The notes below the pieces were generated by a model. That model saw only the letters and a program-made list of their open reading frames with translations, had not been told where the DNA came from and searched no databases. The position numbers and the translations under genes are program-made. A stretch of 64,000 bases of DNA from Paraniabella defluvii (lineage in GTDB: Bacteria; Bacteroidota; Bacteroidia; Chitinophagales; Chitinophagaceae): contig CP079215.1 in the NCBI GenBank assembly GCA_019316985.1, positions 1,798,001 through 1,862,000 of the forward strand, read 5' to 3'. Shown here piece by piece: positions 31,561 through 42,945 of the stretch (positions within the stretch are counted from its first letter, which is position 1; each line of letters opens with the position of its first letter).

Positions 31561-32194
31561 TTATTTCTTTGCTGTTGCGGCGCTATCTACCGGTGTGCTG
31601 CGGGAGCCACTGCCGGTGCTGCCTTCTTTTGCTTCGATTTAATATAAGCCACCACTTCCCAACGTTGCTTAGGTGTAAGCTGGGAAGCATAGCTACCCAT
31701 TTGCCCTTTACCATAAGTGATAGAGTAGAACATGGTTCCCGGAGCCATTGCTTCATAAGCAGGGTCTCCTACCAGTGTAGCAGGTTTTGCAGAGTAGGGT
31801 CCTTCACCACCTTTAAAAAGAGGCCCATTACCATCCAATGCCGCACCATGGCAAATACCGCAGTTTACCAAATACAGCCTTTCCGCCTCCTTAAGGTTCA
31901 CTGTTGCACCGCTATCCAGGGGTTTCTCAGGCCGGCTGATTGCGCGTACCCTGCAGAATCATGTTTCAAATCAAAATGAAAAGCAAGATCTTCATCTGTA
32001 GAAACGGTCCCTGCAACAGGAAGCCTGTTGTAGAATATACCAGAATCTTTCAGTTCTTTAGTATTGGCATACGTTTCGTAGGCTTTACTGTAATACATGT
32101 CAGGCATATAAGCAATACCAGGATCTTTCCCTGCACCACAACCGGCGGCCATTACGCTAAGCACCACAACTGCTATATAAAAATATTTGTTCAT
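31561..32194 (-). CDS. actE: Alternative complex III subunit ActE, monohaem cytochrome c lipoprotein (two frameshifts)
   Basis: About 211 residues. A lipoprotein signal MAAGC (Cys about residue 19) anchors it to the outer face of the inner membrane. One haem c site is seen, NCGICHGAALDGNG, in a class I cytochrome fold with an axial Met downstream in the LTPKQRWEVVAYI region (GKGQMGSYA). Breaks near 31920 and 31605, the second restoring the tail TPVDSAATAKK to the stop at 31561. Positioned between ActD and ActF as in other operons. It relays electrons within the complex. Confidence 0.9.
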
Positions 32195-32222
32195 CTGTTT
32201 CTTTTCCTTGAGTTGATATTAA

Positions 32223-32809
32223 TTAAACCTGGGGTACTTTTTTTCCAAACCTTACAGTTTCCCTGTCGTACCGGCCAATCCACCAATCTGCTTCACGATG
32301 CTGGATCTCCACACCCTGGGCGCCTACGCTTTCCAGGAAGGCTATCGCTTCTGCCTCGTTGGTTTTATCGGTGCATTCTATAGCCATAGTAAAAGTATCA
32401 TCGGTGCTGCGCAGGTTGAAGTGGTCTTTTTTACAAATGGCGCCAATTGGCATAACCAGCAAAAAGTAAGCACCATACCCACTGCCGCAAATAATACCGT
32501 AAGCTCAAACATAATAGGTATCCATGCGGGTAAAGAGAAGAATGGCTTTCCTCCAAAATTGATCTTCCAGTCGAATGCCAGCATGAATGTGATAAACCCA
32601 ATGGCAGTAGATGTACCGGTAATACCGTAAATGAAACCGGCAATATGAAGATCAGTGTCCTTTAAACCCATTACCTTATCCAGGCCATGGATAGGGAATG
32701 GCGTGTACACATCATGGATTTTGTATCCTGCGCGGCGCACCTTGGTTACCGCCGGAAACAAAACCGCTTCTTCGTAAAAATTACCTACAACAAATTTTTT
32801 AACGTTCAT
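32223..32809 (-). CDS. actD: Alternative complex III subunit ActD, DUF3341 (one frameshift)
   Basis: About 196 residues. N-terminal soluble segment with VGNFYEEAVLFPAVTKVRRA and YTPFPIHGLDKVMGL, the DUF3341 signature, then two hydrophobic spans (IYGITGTSTAIGFITFMLAF and PIMFELTVLFAAVGMVLTF) and a soluble tail with HREADWWIGRYD. The break is near 32455. In known structures ActD is an accessory membrane subunit that contacts ActC and ActB. ATG at 32809. Confidence 0.9.
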
Positions 32810-32882
32810 ATATTTTTGTTACTGGATTCTGGTAAACGGATTCTGGTAATACCGGCCCCAAAAACCTTGTCCACTTATAAAC

Positions 32883-32902
32883 CCTGTCTGCCGACAGGCA
32901 GG
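32883..32902. repeat. REP-like palindrome between actC and actD
   Basis: CCTGTCTGCCGACAGGCAGG is a 20-nt near-palindrome in the 113-nt actC-actD spacer. A related GC-rich palindrome occurs at 2976-2996. Confidence 0.5.
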
Positions 32903-32922
32903 TTTTCAACTTAGTCTATCTG

Positions 32923-34370
32923 TTAATGATGATGGCTTTGTTCGTGTTCAAAAGCATCATAGCTCTCCATCTCTTCTTTATCATATCCTGCTTTATAGCT
33001 GTCACCGTTCTTCTTCAGGATGTGTTTGATCTCGGCGATCGCAATTACGGGGAAGAACTTAGAGAACAGGAAGTAGCAGGTAAAGAACAAACCAAACGTG
33101 CCCATATAGAAACCAATCTCCCAGATAGTTGGAGTATAGTAAGTACTCCATGAGCTTGGTAAATAATCACGATAGATAGAGGTAACGATGATCACAAAAC
33201 GCTCAAACCACATACCGATATTTACCAGGATACTCATAAAGAAGGTAACCAGGATATTGCGCCTCATTTTACGGAACCAGAAGATCTGCGGAGATAATAC
33301 GTTACAGCCCATCATCAGCCAGTAGCTCCATCCATAAGGACTGTTCAGGTTCAAACGGTTTTCTTTAAAGGCAAACCACTCATAAGGTGAAGCACTGTAC
33401 CACGACATGAATAACTCGGTCAGGTAAGCGATACCCACGATAGAACCGGTAAGAACAATAACCTTGTTCATTACATCAATATGCTCCATGGTGATATACT
33501 GCTCTAAGCCCAGTACTTTACGTGTAATCAATAAAAGGGTTTGTACCATCGCGAAACCACTGAACACCGCACCTGCTACGAAGTAGGGAGGGAAGATGGT
33601 AGTGTGCCAGCCTGGAATAACCGAAGTGGCAAAGTCGAATGATACGATTGTGTGTACCGAAAGTACCAGCGGAGTAGAAAGACCAGCCAATACCAGCGAT
33701 AATGCCTCGTGTCTTTGCCAGTGCTTGGTGCTGCCCGTCCAGCCAAATGCAGCTAAACCATAAAAGAATTTGCTCCATTTTAATTTAGCCCTGTCTCTCA
33801 GCGTTGCCAGGTCGGGCAATAAACCTGAGTACCAGAACAAAAGAGATACAGTAAAATAGGTAGAGATCGCGAATACGTCCCAAAGAAGCGGAGAGTTAAA
33901 ATTCACCCACAGCGGACCACGGGTATTGGGATAAGGCATTACGAAGAAACCGTTCCACACACGACCCATGTGCCAGATAGGGAACTGTCCCGCGCACATT
34001 ACCGCAAAATCGTCATCGCCTCCGCGGCGCGGTTTACACCGGTACGCCAGCCCTGGCGGAAAAGTAATAAGATAGCGGAAATCAGGGTACCTGCGTGACC
34101 GATACCTACCCACCATACGAAGTTGGTAATATCCCATCCCCAACCCACGGTCTTATTCAGGTTCCACTGGCCAGTACCATACACCACATCCATATAAATG
34201 GATACCACACCAAAGCCTAACAAGCCAAGCGAAATGATAAAACCAACCCACCATAATTTGCTGGGTTTAGCCTCCACCGGACGACAAATGTCTTCCGTTA
34301 CATCGTGGTAGGTTTTATTTCCTTCTACCAATGGCGCCCTGGCCTGCGATTCGTATCTGATTAATGACAT
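32923..34370 (-). CDS. actC: Alternative complex III subunit ActC, NrfD-like quinol-binding protein (one frameshift)
   Basis: About 482 residues, inner membrane, ten hydrophobic spans, NrfD/PsrC family. Segments: [40 protein letters not shown] (menaquinol pocket region, with the His) and, after the break near 34010, [59 protein letters not shown] and [20 protein letters not shown]. The C terminus is acidic and His-rich. The site oxidises menaquinol and passes electrons to the Fe-S centres of ActB. ATG at 34370. Confidence 0.93.
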
Positions 34371-34402
34371 AATTATCTATAAAAATTCTAATAATCTAAA
34401 TT

Positions 34403-34473
34403 GTTCATTGTTAATAGTTGATCGTTCATAGCCTAGGCTCCTTGTCAACTTATCAACCTGTTAACTTTTTAAC
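34403..34473. repeat. Degenerate octamer tandem repeat after actB
   Basis: Four consecutive 8-mers TTGTCAAC, TTATCAAC, CTGTTAAC, TTTTTAAC (34442-34473) lie 6 nt from the actB stop. GTTCATTGTTAAT (34403-34415) and CTAGGCT (34433-34439) in the same spacer are shared with the spacer at 27157-27181. Confidence 0.6.
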
Positions 34474-34479
34474 TACGCT

Positions 34480-37400
34480 CTAATGATGCGCTCCTTCTAC
34501 AGCTGGTTTTGCTCCGTGCTCTGCCTCTGCGCCATGCCCTGCGGCCTCGTGGCCTTCTTCATGATGCTCATCTCCTGCAAGCACTTCGTCGGTATTTCTA
34601 ACCTTAGCCAGGTAGCTAACATTAGGCAATACGTGCAACTGCTCCAGGGAGTAGAATAAACGCTGAGGATTGTTCTGCCTGTCCTGGCTTACGCGGCTGG
34701 CTTTATCATTAACATTGCCAAACACGATCGCATCGGCATTACAAGCCTGCATACATGCAGTTTTTGCTTCTCCGTCGCGCAAAGGCCTGTTTTCTTTTTG
34801 GCTTCCAGCTTAGCATGTTGCGTACGCTGGATACAGAAAGAACATTTTTCCATTACACCACGCGAACGCACCGTAACATCAGGATTCAACACCATGCGCG
34901 TTAAAGGATCGTTCATCTGGAATACAACCGGGTCTAATTTACCAACAACCGTCTGATCCTGGTTATGCGGGAAGCTATCTGCTCCTGTATAATCCAGCCA
35001 GTTAAAGCGACGAACTTTAAACGGACAGTTATTAGCGCAATATCTGGTACCGATGCAACGGTTATAAGCCATTTGGTTGATACCTTCTTCACTGTGGTTT
35101 AGCTGCTACCGGGCAAACGTTCTCACAAGGAGCATTGTCGCAATGCTGGCACATCATGGGCTGGAATACCACGCCCTTCAGCTCGTCGGCATTGTTCTCG
35201 TCGCTGATAAAATAGCGGTCGATACGAAGCCAGTGCATATCGTGGTAGCGAAGCACCTCGCTCTTGCCCACAATAGGTACGTTGTTTTCAATATGACAGG
35301 CTACTACGCAGGCACCACAACCAAAGCAGGCGTTCATGTCTACGTTCATACCCCATTTTAATCCCGGGGTTTCGTGCACGCCGTACAAAGTAGCTTCTTT
35401 TCTGAAATCTCCGCTGGTGGCTGCAAAAGTTTCTACCAGGTGGTCTCTCCACTCTTTAATCTCATTGGGTCTTTTCTTAAAGGTACCTAATGTGGTTTCT
35501 CTCAACACTTCCACGCGGCCCTCGTAAGAGTTATGTATCTGTGTTTGCGCCACTTTTTCTTTTCTTCCTGCATCAGTTACTGTAACGTTCGGATTTACGA
35601 AGCTTACAGTTGTGCCGTTGAAAGACGTAAAAGGATAAGCATTAACACCTACACCGGCCGCAGTACGGCCTGTGAAGTCTGCACGACCGTATCCCATGGG
35701 AACAGCGATCGTATTGGCGTTCATGCCAGGCATTACCAAAACAGGTAACTCAATGCTGGCTTTACCGCTCTGTATTTTAATTACCGGTTTTTCGGGGTAA
35801 TATTCATAATCATTGTCTAATTCAATACCCAGCTCTTTGGCTTTTGCAACCGAAATAAGCGCGTAGTTGCCCCATGTGGCGCGGGTAACCGGATCCGGCA
35901 GCTCCTGTAGCCAAGGGTTGGTAGCTCCTACACCCGTACCAACACCTATATTTCTATATACAACCAATTCATCTTTCCCGCCGGCAGGTGTTGCAGATAC
36001 CGCAGCCGCAGCGGTAGCAGTAGCCCGCCAGAGTAAGAGCCGCCTGTAGCTGCTGCATTTTCAATAACACCTGTTTTTAAGGCATCAAGAAACGCGATTT
36101 CACCACCCAGTTTGGCAGTCCAGAATTCTTTGTGGTAATCATGGTATTCTGTAGCATTGCCACTCCATTTTAATAAAGAATCCTGATAAGCCCTTGTTTT
36201 AAATAGCGGATTAATGGTAGGCTGAATAAAGCTTACGATACCGCCTTTTGGCTCTGCATCTCCCCAGCTTTCCAGGTAATGGTGCGTAGGTAATATATAT
36301 TTAACCAGCTGCGTTGTTTCGTCCATTCTTTCGCTGAACGATACAGAGGTATTTACTTTTTTAAGTGCGTTGGCAAAACGGGCGCCATCAAAATAATCGT
36401 AAACCGGGTTAGCTCCGTGGATCAGGATCGCGCCAACCTGGCCTCCTTCCATCTGAACCAACAGGTCAGCGAAGTCTTTATCAACTGCTTTTGATGTATT
36501 GGAAGGCCTGGAGAAATCGATGGTAGAACCGTAGGCTCCGATGGCTCCGTTGATCGCATTTACGAGTGTTTGTATGTTTACATCATTGCTGCCTGAAACT
36601 ACCAAACCACGTGCACCCGCTGCTTTCAGGTCTGCGGCAGCTTTTGCGATACCAGCGCTTAATTTGGCGTCCAGGGCAGGAGCAGTAACACCGCCGCCTA
36701 CAGCTGCCAATAAAGCTAAAGCCACAGCTCCGGTTTGCGAAGGTCGATGAGCAAAGCGCTCATCGGCATTAGAGCCGGTCATACTTAAGAAACCCTCAAA
36801 ATGATAATGCTTGCTCATTTTAGGATTCTTCTCATCTATCTTACGTCCCTTGGCGTATCCCGAAGCCTGCTCAATAGGGTTTAACCAGGTTCCCAAGAAA
36901 TCTGCGCCAAGGCTCACAATCACATCTGCATTCTCAAACCTGTAAGTAGGCAGGTTTCTTCCGAATCCGGAAGCTTCATTAGCCAGCAACATACCGCTGT
37001 AGCTTACAGCATCGTATTGAACCAGGCGAATTTTAGGATTTTTGCAATGATATCTAAAGTAGAGGGAGACGTAATGGTATTGGAAAGCAAAACAATCTGG
37101 CCTGCGCCGGCTAGCTCGGCAGCAATTGTTTTATCTAAATGTTCGTAAGTGCTTTCTTCAAATTTATCGCCTACTTTTCTTTGCGGAAAACGGAGACGAT
37201 GCGTATCATACAGGTCTAAAACCGACGCCTGAACTGCTGCAGATGTACCCCCGTTGGTAAAAGTAGCTTTATCATTTCCTTCAATCTTGATCGGACGGCC
37301 ATCTCTTACTTTTGCCAGTACCGGAACCACTTCTCCACCTTGTACATACGTAGTAGCATAAAATTTTGCTTCACCCGGAACAATATTTTCTGGCTTAAAA

Positions 37401-37631
37401 GCGTAGGGAATGGCTTCGCGAACCTTTGTTTTACAGCTGGCAGCCAACGTTGCAGCTGCAGTGCTAAAACCAAGGTATTTTAAAAGTCCCTGCGCGGGGC
37501 TTTTGCGTCCAATAAGCCCTTGCTGTCAAAATCTTCAAAGGCAGCTCTTCGCGAAACTCATCGCTCACTTTCTTCTGAAAATTTTCAGGATCATTTATTT
37601 CTCCGAAACCTTGCCAGTACTTTTTACTCAT
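34480..37631 (-). CDS. actB: Alternative complex III subunit ActB, Tat-exported iron-sulfur protein (five or more frameshifts)
   Basis: About 1,050 residues, fused molybdopterin-enzyme-like half without cofactor plus ferredoxin-like half. The N terminus is [19 protein letters not shown], then a Tat motif RRDFLKYLGFS and lipobox-like LAASC. The first half includes [13 protein letters not shown] and [11 protein letters not shown]. The second half holds four Fe-S cysteine clusters: [39 protein letters not shown] and CSFCIQRTQ with CMQACNADA. The usual count is three [4Fe-4S] and one [3Fe-4S]. The tail is His/Glu/Ala-rich. Breaks near 37480, 37000-37040, 35955, 35080 and 34750. It takes electrons from ActC and passes them to ActA/ActE. 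Confidence 0.93.
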
Positions 37632-37640
37632 ATCTTTATC

Positions 37641-37672
37641 TAATGTGATAATTTGCTAATGTGATAATTTGC
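37641..37672. repeat. Perfect 16-bp tandem duplication before actB
   Basis: TAATGTGATAATTTGC occurs twice in direct succession (37641-37656, 37657-37672), ending 10 nt upstream of the actB ATG in the actA-actB spacer. Confidence 0.8.
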
Positions 37673-37728
37673 TGTTCGCTTCAACACTGGTACCGATGTC
37701 CTTTGGGTTACATCAGCACGCTGGCTGA

Positions 37729-39035
37729 TTAACTATTAATAGTGACATTTTTGACACTCCAGGCCCCGATATCTTTCACTGTCACACTATCCATTTTGCC
37801 CGATTTTATGTCGTTATGAAACTTTTCGTAAATGCTGTAAAACTGATTTCCACCTGTAGAATCTACATTGAAATTCACTTTGGTCTGTCTGTGACAGTTC
37901 ACGCACCATCCCATGCTCAATTCAGAGAACTGATATACTTCGTCCATGCCGGTAATATCGCCATGACAGGTTTGACACTGAACATTACCTACTCTTACGT
38001 GCTGGCTGTGGTTAAAGTAAACGTGATCAGGAAGATTATGAATTTTAACCCACTCAATCGGCTTGGCTTTTGAAGGATCCCATGCATCAGGCTGAGCAGG
38101 ATTGAAGCCTGCATATTCATATAATTTCTGTATCTCGCGGGTTCCGTCAACCACGTTGCCGTTTCTGTCTTTCAACTCAGGGCCACCATATTTCTGTATG
38201 GTTTTGTGGCAGTTCATACATACGTTAACCGACGGAATAGCCGCAGTTTTGCTCTCCCATGCGTTACCATGACAGTATAAACAGTTGATCTGGTTGACAC
38301 CGGCGTGTACTTTGTGAGAGTAGAAGATAGGCTGTGTAGGCTCATAGTTAATCTGCCTGTTTACGTTAACCAATCCTTTGGTAGTGAAATAACCGCCTAT
38401 AATAAAAAACACGATGGCGAAAATGGCTATATATGTTTTATTACGGTAAATAGGTAAGGAGGAGCCGATTTTACATTTTCTGCATCGCGTGCTGCTTTTT
38501 GTAAATTAAAGTTTACATAAATCAGCACCAGGGCAACCAGGGCAAGGATCAATGAAACCACTCCATACATCAGGTTGTTCTGGTTCGATGCGCCGCCACC
38601 TGCAGCCCGCACCACCGCCTGCAGCTTCCTTAGGTGTATCTAATTTGCCTGAAGCTTTTGCATCGATATACGCAAGAATTGCATCTATTTGAGGATCAGT
38701 AAGATCAGGAAAGGTAGTCATTGCAGAAGCAGAGATTTTTGATACTTCTACAGCCTTTGGATATCCTGAAGCGATCAGCTTTTGGTTATTGCGAATCCAC
38801 TCGTGCAGCTTTCCGGCGTCTTCCCAACGTCCCTGAACACCGCCTAATGCAGGCCCTGTGCTGTTCGACTTCATGTCGCCGGCATGACAGGATGCACATT
38901 TGCCCATAAATAAAGTCTTTCCCTCCTGAACGGCGGCACCATCCTGCGCAAAAACGGGGCAACGGAAACAAGCAGCGCTATTATAAGTAAGGTTAGTTGG
39001 TTAAATAAATACTTATGATTGTTCATAAAACGCAT
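37729..39035 (-). CDS. actA: Alternative complex III subunit ActA, pentahaem cytochrome c (about three frameshifts)
   Basis: About 435 residues. After an N-terminal signal (MNNHKYLFNQLTLLIIALL) comes a monohaem domain with CASCH near residue 46 and LTDPQIDAILAYI, then a Gly/Ala-rich linker and two membrane spans (GVVSLILALVALVLIYVNF and the FFIIGGYF region). The C-terminal domain has four further haem sites: CLYCH (about 252), CMNCH (273), CQTCH (354) and CVNCH (378), with extra His ligands. Breaks near 38960, 38600 and 38420. The start at 39035 is used; the ATG at 39026 is an alternative. First gene of the operon. Confidence 0.93.
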
Positions 39036-39072
39036 AAAATCTAAAATGTGGATAAAAACCTCTGAACGACTG

Positions 39073-39105
39073 CAAAAATAAGGTGCGGCGTTAACATAAC
39101 AGCAA
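39073..39105 (-). promoter_or_regulatory. Promoter of the respiratory operon
   Basis: On the minus strand TATTTTTG (39080-39073) fits TAnnTTTG, with TTG at 39105-39103 as the -33 element, 22 nt apart. The leader to the actA ATG would be about 30 nt. Confidence 0.55.
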
Positions 39106-39303
39106 CAATTTGCAAATTTTTAAACCCACGCCCAGCTTGAGTTTCAGCGGTTTTTTTGCCCTTTTTTTTTTGAAGTCAAAATTTGTTTGTCATTAAAAAG
39201 TCATCCCGGCTTACCCCGATTTGATGTGAATATCTGGGGTTGAAGGGGCATTATCCTCATTTTAGCTTATTTGGAAATTGTGGGTTATTTTGCAGGATCA
39301 GTC

Positions 39304-39549
39304 ATGCTCAACAGGCTTAAACAAAAATGGAAGGTTGGCCCCCTGCAGTTGTTTTTAATCCTCTGCACCTTTGCCATAGGCGGCAGCCTGAGCGGGTATT
39401 TGGGCAGGTGGCTGATGTCGGTACTTCGTGTTGATAATACCCTGCTCTATACTATTATATATATAGTACTGGTAACGTTAATCTGGCCACTAATGGTTTT
39501 AGGGGTAAGCATTATTTTTGGCCAGTATGCCTTTTTAAAAAATATTTAA
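39304..39549 (+). CDS. DUF6787-type small membrane protein
   Basis: Intact, 81 residues from the ATG at 39304 (a TTG at 39271 would add 11). Begins MLNRLKQKWKVGPLQLFLIL, followed by hydrophobic spans FAIGGSLSGYLGRWLMSVL and YIVLVTLIWPLMVLGVSIIF and the ending GQYAFLKNI; this matches small Bacteroidota membrane proteins grouped as DUF6787. Function unknown. Divergent from the respiratory operon and 76 nt before purN. Confidence 0.72.
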   Translation: MLNRLKQKWKVGPLQLFLILCTFAIGGSLSGYLGRWLMSVLRVDNTLLYTIIYIVLVTLIWPLMVLGVSIIFGQYAFLKNI

Positions 39550-39625
39550 GAGAATTATTCAGAAAACTAACAAAGAAACGGGCCAATAATCAATAAAAAG
39601 GTCGGTTGCGGATTAATAATAAAAA

Positions 39626-40195
39626 ATGAAACAAAAAATAGCTGTTTTTGCCAGCGGTGCCGGTAGTAATGCCCAGAAAATTATCGATCATTTTAAGACA
39701 AGCGATATTGCGGAAGTAAGCCTGATTGCTTGTAACAAGGCCGGGGCGGGGGTATTGACAATTGCCAAACGTGAGCAAATTGAACAGGTGCTGATTGAGA
39801 AAGAACAGTATAAAAAAGACGGATATGCGGCTTTTTTGCAGGAAAAAGGAATTGATTTTGTTGTTTTAGCCGGTTTTTTATGGAAAATCCCCAACCGCTG
39901 ATTGATGCTTATCCCCGTAAAATCGTGAATATTCATCCTGCGCTGTTACCCGGTTATGGTGGAAAAGGCATGTATGGCGCTTTTGTGCATCAGGCAGTTA
40001 TTGCCAACCGGGAAAAACAAAGCGGTATTACCATTCATTATGTAGATGAGCATTACGATCATGGCGATATTATCTTCCAGGCTACCTGCGCTATTGAACC
40101 CGGAGATACACCTGAACGCCTTGCACAAAAAAATACACGAGCTGGAACACGCACACTTCCCGGCTATTGTAGAGCAGGTGATCCGGCAGCATTGA
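39626..40195 (+). CDS. purN: Phosphoribosylglycinamide formyltransferase (two frameshifts)
   Basis: Purine synthesis enzyme, third step: transfers formyl from 10-formyltetrahydrofolate to glycinamide ribonucleotide. About 190 residues, cytoplasmic. The phosphate-binding ASGAGSNAQ is at residues 9-17, the catalytic Asn/His in NIHPALLPGYGGKGMYG and the catalytic Asp in HYDHGDIIFQ. Breaks near 39890 (AGFLWKIP-NPQPLIDAY) and 40130, the second restoring KIHELEHAHFPAIVEQVI to the stop at 40195. ATG at 39626. The gene stands alone from other pur genes. Confidence 0.93.
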
Positions 40196-40236
40196 TTTAT
40201 TTCCTACGGCAACCGGCAGGATACTATTGAAAGTAG

Positions 40237-40267
40237 TTGTGGTTCTCTGTGTAAATAAATATATTTG
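40237..40267 (+). promoter_or_regulatory. Promoter of the GH51 gene
   Basis: TTG (40237-40239), a 20-nt spacer and TATATTTG (40260-40267) match the Bacteroidota -33/-7 pair. The ATG at 40298 follows after about 24 nt of leader. Confidence 0.6.
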
Positions 40268-40297
40268 TCATTTATACTATTATAAATTGCCACTGCT

Positions 40298-42873
40298 ATG
40301 AAACAATTGATTGTTCTGCCCCTGCTTTTCCTTTTTGCAGCAAAAGGCAACACCCAGCAAACTGCCAATCGACCCGATTCGGCTTATATTTTTGCTTACA
40401 CACCCGAACGCGGTAATGCGCGTACCGGTTTGGCCTTTGCCTGGAGCAATGACGGTTACAACTGGAGCGCGATAGGTCCTGAACATTTCTTTATATATAG
40501 CGATTATGGCGCCTGGGGCGCCCAAAAAAAAATGTTGAAACCGTTTTTGTTTTATACCCCCGGGGAACATGGCATTTGGTATGGAGCCTTAATGCGACAG
40601 AAAATGTATTTGCCCATGCAGCTTCTACCGACCTGGTATATTGGGGACGCCAGAGTTATCCGCAAACCCCTGCGGGCAGTAATGTATCAGAGCCGGTTAT
40701 TACCTCAGCTCCGGATGGTAAATATGCAGTGCGCTGGCAAAGCAATATCAATCATACCAGCCAGGTATTTTCCTGGCAACCGACTTTAAAACCTTTCCCG
40801 CAGCCCAAAAGCTTAGCGCCGGAGAATATGTAAATAACCGTGTTGAGGCAACGATTTTAGGGAAAAAGCAAACCGGAACGGTGCATAAAGTTGCTTTTAG
40901 CCTGGTAGAAGGGCTTTTGAATGCTCAAAAAAACGCCCAGCATCAGTCTGCACTTTTAGCAGAGTCTTCCGCCACCGATCCCCAGCGTTTTGCTGGTTTA
41001 AAGCCCGTAGATGTAGTACTTACGCCCATTCCCGAAAGAAGCAAAAGATCAGCGACCTGCTGGTTGGCGCTTTTTCGAAGATATTAATTATGCGGCCGAC
41101 GGGGCTTGTATGCCGAATTGGTACAAAACCGCGATTTTGAATATCACCCTTCTGATAAAAAATACCAGGATAAAAACTGGAATCATCAAACAGCATGGAG
41201 GCCCGGTGTAGGAACTTTGTCGATAGACTCGGTGTCGCCGATCCACCTAACAACCCGCACTATGCCGTTTTAAGTGACGACCTGGGGCACCCGGTGCTGA
41301 TCAATGATGGCTTTAACGGTATCGCCGTTAAGGCGGGCGAGAAATATGATTGCAGCGCTTTTGTAAGAATTCCTTCCGGAAAAGCAGGGCGGCTCTCCTG
41401 GAGACTATCAGATAAAAACGGAAATGTACTGGGCACTACTATTATGAAAGTTCCGGCCGGAACCGGGTGGAAAAAGCTTTCGGCAATAATAACCGCCAAC
41501 GCAACAGCCCCGGGGCTTCGCTTGAGTTAATTTCCGAGCAAAAGGGCCGCATTCATTTAGATATGGTATCCCTTTTCCCGCAAAAAACATTTAAAAATCG
41601 CAAAAACGGCCTCCGGGCCGATCTGGCACAGGCATTGGCTGATATGAAACCCAAATTTTGCGGTTCCCCGGCGGATGCGTAGCCCATGGCGATGGAATTG
41701 CCAATATTTACCGCTGGAAAACGACTATTGGCCCGCTCGAAGCCCGTAAACCCATGCGCAATCTGTGGAACTATCATCAAACCACCGGGTTAGGCTACTA
41801 TGAATATTTCCAGTTTTGTGAAGACATGGGCGCGGAACCGTTGCCCGTATTGGCAGCCGGGGTGCCTTGCCAGAACTCCTCTGACGGGGGTGCAGGACAA
41901 CAATGTGGTATCCCCATGACCGATATGGATGAATATGTACAAGACATACTTGACCTGATCGAATGGGCGAACGGCGACGCTAAAACCACCCACTGGGGCA
42001 GGCTTCGCGCCGCATCAGGACACCCCAAGCCTTTTAACTTAAAATACATAGGCATTGGTAATGAAGACCTGATCACGGATATTTTTGAAGAACGGTTTAC
42101 CATGATCTTTAATGCCATTAAAAAGAAATACCCGGAAATAAAGGTAATAGGTACTTCCGGGCCGTTTTACGAGGGCACCGATTACGTGGAAGGCTGGGGC
42201 ATTGCCCGTAAACTGGGTGTAGACCTGATAGACGAACATTATTATGTGTCTCCGGGCTGGTTTATTCACAACCAGGATTATTATGATAAATACGACCGGA
42301 ATGGCAGTAAGGTTTACCTGGGCGAATACGCCAGCCACCTGCCCGGCAGGCCCAATAACCTGGAAACCGCTCTTTCCGAGGCACTGCATTTAAACAACCT
42401 AGAAAGGAACGGCGATGTAGTTGCCATGTCTTCTTACGCGCCCCTTTTTGCAAAGGAAGGGTTTACACAATGGAACCCCGACCTCATTTATTTTACCAAT
42501 ACAGAAGTAAAATTAACTCCCGGTTATTATGTGCAGCATCTGTACGGTAATACACCGGGTGATGAATACATACCCGCCGACCTGCAATATTCCAGCAACG
42601 ACCCCGGCGTGATCAAACGTGTTTCCACTTCAATCGTAAAAATACGAAAACCAACGAGTTGATAGTACGTGCCGTTAACCTGTTGCCGGTTACTACCCAT
42701 ATCAGGTTCAATTTAGGGTCGTTTTCCGGTAAAAAAATATCCTGAAAACGGTATTAACCGGCAATCCGGCAGATCGCAAGGCTGCTCCTGTAACAGGTGA
42801 AGTACAATTACAGGAAAATGCGCCGGAAACTTTGCCTCCTTATTCACTTACCGTATGGCGCATTAAGCTTTGA
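40298..42873 (+). CDS. Alpha-L-arabinofuranosidase, GH51, with N-terminal propeller-like domain (seven or more frameshifts)
   Basis: About 860 residues, exported (MKQLIVLPLLFLFAAKGNTQ). The first 200 residues resemble a GH43-type propeller fragment (GLAFAWSNDGYNWSAIG, DLVYWGRQ, YAVRWQSN). The catalytic part starts at SDLLVGAFFEDINYAADGG, has a carbohydrate-binding-like insert (GEKYDCSAFVRIPSGKAGR), then VRFPGGCVAHGDG, the acid/base Glu in GIGNED and the nucleophile Glu in YLGEYASH, closing with a beta-sandwich (LTVWRIKL). Breaks near 40580, 40830, 41035, 41270, 41515, 41665 and 42645. It removes arabinose side chains from arabinan or arabinoxylan. No SusCD pair adjoins it. Confidence 0.9.
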
Positions 42874-42945
42874 TTACCAGCTATATAATATTTTTATCAA
42901 AGCATTTGCAAATAGTTTGCTTGTTTTGCCGTCCTATTAACTGAT

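Noticed and set aside
31569-32630. Plus-strand open frames over actE and actD
   Set aside because: They lie antisense to genes with clear haem and DUF3341 motifs; composition is Cys/His-rich as expected for shadow frames.
27184-34473. CRISPR array for the short tandem repeats
   Set aside because: Units are 7-8 nt, contiguous and degenerate, with no spacers and no cas genes.
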